DNA from: Cycloclasticus sp.
Lineage (GTDB): Bacteria > Pseudomonadota > Gammaproteobacteria > Methylococcales > Cycloclasticaceae
Reading direction: 5' to 3'
Length of the DNA: 6,391 bases
NCBI GenBank assembly: GCA_012960055.1
Contig: DUCA01000050.1
Coordinates: 1 to 6,391, forward strand
Within the stretch, counting starts at the first letter, position 1; each line of letters opens with the position of its first letter. The notes below the pieces were generated by a model. The model was not told the origin of the DNA, ran no database searches, and was given only the letters and a program-made list of their open reading frames with translations. The position numbers and the translations under genes were made by a program. Positions 6,100-6,391 of this stretch are shown here, one piece after another.

Positions 6100-6140
6100 A
6101 GCAATAAAAAAGCCCGCTTAAAGCGGGCTTTTTTATTGCT
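6100..6140. terminator. Bidirectional terminator between GAPDH gene and acs
   Basis: Bases 6100-6119 and 6121-6140 are a perfect inverted repeat with 20-bp arms around a single A. In practice the loop would be TTAAA. The GC core GCCCGC / GCGGGC is flanked by six A on the left and six T on the right, so each strand yields a stem followed by U6. It begins 12 bp after the GAPDH stop and lies 8 bp from the acs stop, and can end both genes. Confidence 0.95.
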
Positions 6141-6148
6141 AGTGTTTC

Positions 6149-6391
6149 TTACTTATTGGGACGATTAGCAATCAACTCATCCACCACTGATGGATCTGCC
6201 AGTGTTGATGTGTCACCTACTTCATCGATCAAATTTTCAGAAATTTTACGTAACACACGACGCATAATTTTACCGGAACGTGTTTTAGGCAATCCTGGCG
6301 CCCACTGAACAACATCTGGCGCCGCAATCGGACCAATTTCCTTACGTACATGCATAATCAATTCTTTACGCAATTCATCGGTAGGTTCCAC
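6149..6391 (-). CDS. acs: Acetyl-CoA synthetase, C-terminal 80 residues (cut by window edge)
   Basis: Acs activates acetate to acetyl-AMP and then acetyl-CoA, feeding acetate into central metabolism. Only the C-terminal lid domain is present. It contains VRKEIGPIAAPDVVQW (15-30 of the fragment), PKTRSGKIMRRVLRKI (35-50) and GDTSTLADPSVVDELI (59-74). These match the end of the E. coli and Salmonella enzyme closely. The Lys at fragment position 41, inside PX4GK, corresponds to Lys609 of Salmonella Acs. That residue contacts the adenylate in the first half-reaction and is reversibly acetylated by Pat and deacetylated by CobB. The frame is open to the right edge, and the GTG there is taken as an internal Val, not a start. 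Family members are about 650 residues, so most of the gene lies beyond the window. Confidence 0.93.
   Translation of the reverse strand: MEPTDELRKELIMHVRKEIGPIAAPDVVQWAPGLPKTRSGKIMRRVLRKISENLIDEVGDTSTLADPSVVDELIANRPNK
6269..6289 (-). other. PX4GK acetylation motif of Acs
   Basis: These codons encode Pro-Lys-Thr-Arg-Ser-Gly-Lys, the conserved motif at which AMP-forming acyl-CoA synthetases are switched off by lysine acetylation. The acceptor Lys codon is at 6269-6271. That this organism acetylates it is inferred from the family, since no Pat or CobB gene is in view. Confidence 0.7.

Noticed and set aside
1..6391. Mobile element, defence system, tRNA or other accessory locus
   Set aside because: All large open frames are conserved housekeeping genes in a familiar order. 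I saw no transposase, terminal repeats, CRISPR spacing or tRNA-like sequence.

Overview
This window is a compact stretch of chromosomal housekeeping genes, most likely from a gammaproteobacterium with a slightly AT-rich genome. The evidence is the gene set and order (rpsT facing proB, with obg, rpmA and rplU behind it and ispB divergent from rplU). This layout is familiar from Pseudomonas-type genomes. Other pointers are a UUG-started rpsT as in enterics, an IspB close to the E. coli enzyme, and the long N-terminally extended GAPDH typical of many Gammaproteobacteria. I cannot name the genus from the sequence alone.

Layout from left to right. Bases 1-105 hold the rpsT promoter and leader. rpsT (30S protein S20, UUG start at 106) runs rightward to a bidirectional hairpin terminator at 393-420. 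Facing it on the minus strand are proB (glutamate 5-kinase), obg/cgtA (ribosome-assembly GTPase), rpmA (L27) and rplU (L21), transcribed in the order rplU-rpmA // obg-proB. The double slash marks a minus-strand terminator (2695-2721) after rpmA. The 3' arm of that hairpin appears to double as the -35 region of an obg promoter, so the cluster looks like two adjoining transcription units with possible readthrough. A 162-bp divergent region (3355-3516) carries the rplU promoter and a weaker ispB promoter. ispB (long-chain polyprenyl diphosphate synthase for the quinone side chain) and a 483-residue GAPDH run rightward. The GAPDH gene has its own extended -10 promoter. A perfect 20-bp-arm inverted repeat (6100-6140) terminates it and also the incoming minus-strand acs (acetyl-CoA synthetase), of which only the last 80 codons are in the window.

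Functionally, four genes serve ribosome structure or assembly (rpsT, rplU, rpmA, obg). proB begins proline synthesis, ispB makes the quinone tail, and GAPDH and Acs belong to central carbon metabolism. I see no mobile element, CRISPR array, tRNA or rRNA, and no gene-free stretch over 300 bases. I did not find a new biological system. The points most worth a second look are the nested terminator/promoter before obg, the unusual GAPDH (about 130 extra N-terminal residues and loss of the usual NAD-binding Asp), the UUG start of rpsT, and a palindrome over the rpmA stop codon that resembles a LexA box but has the wrong spacing.
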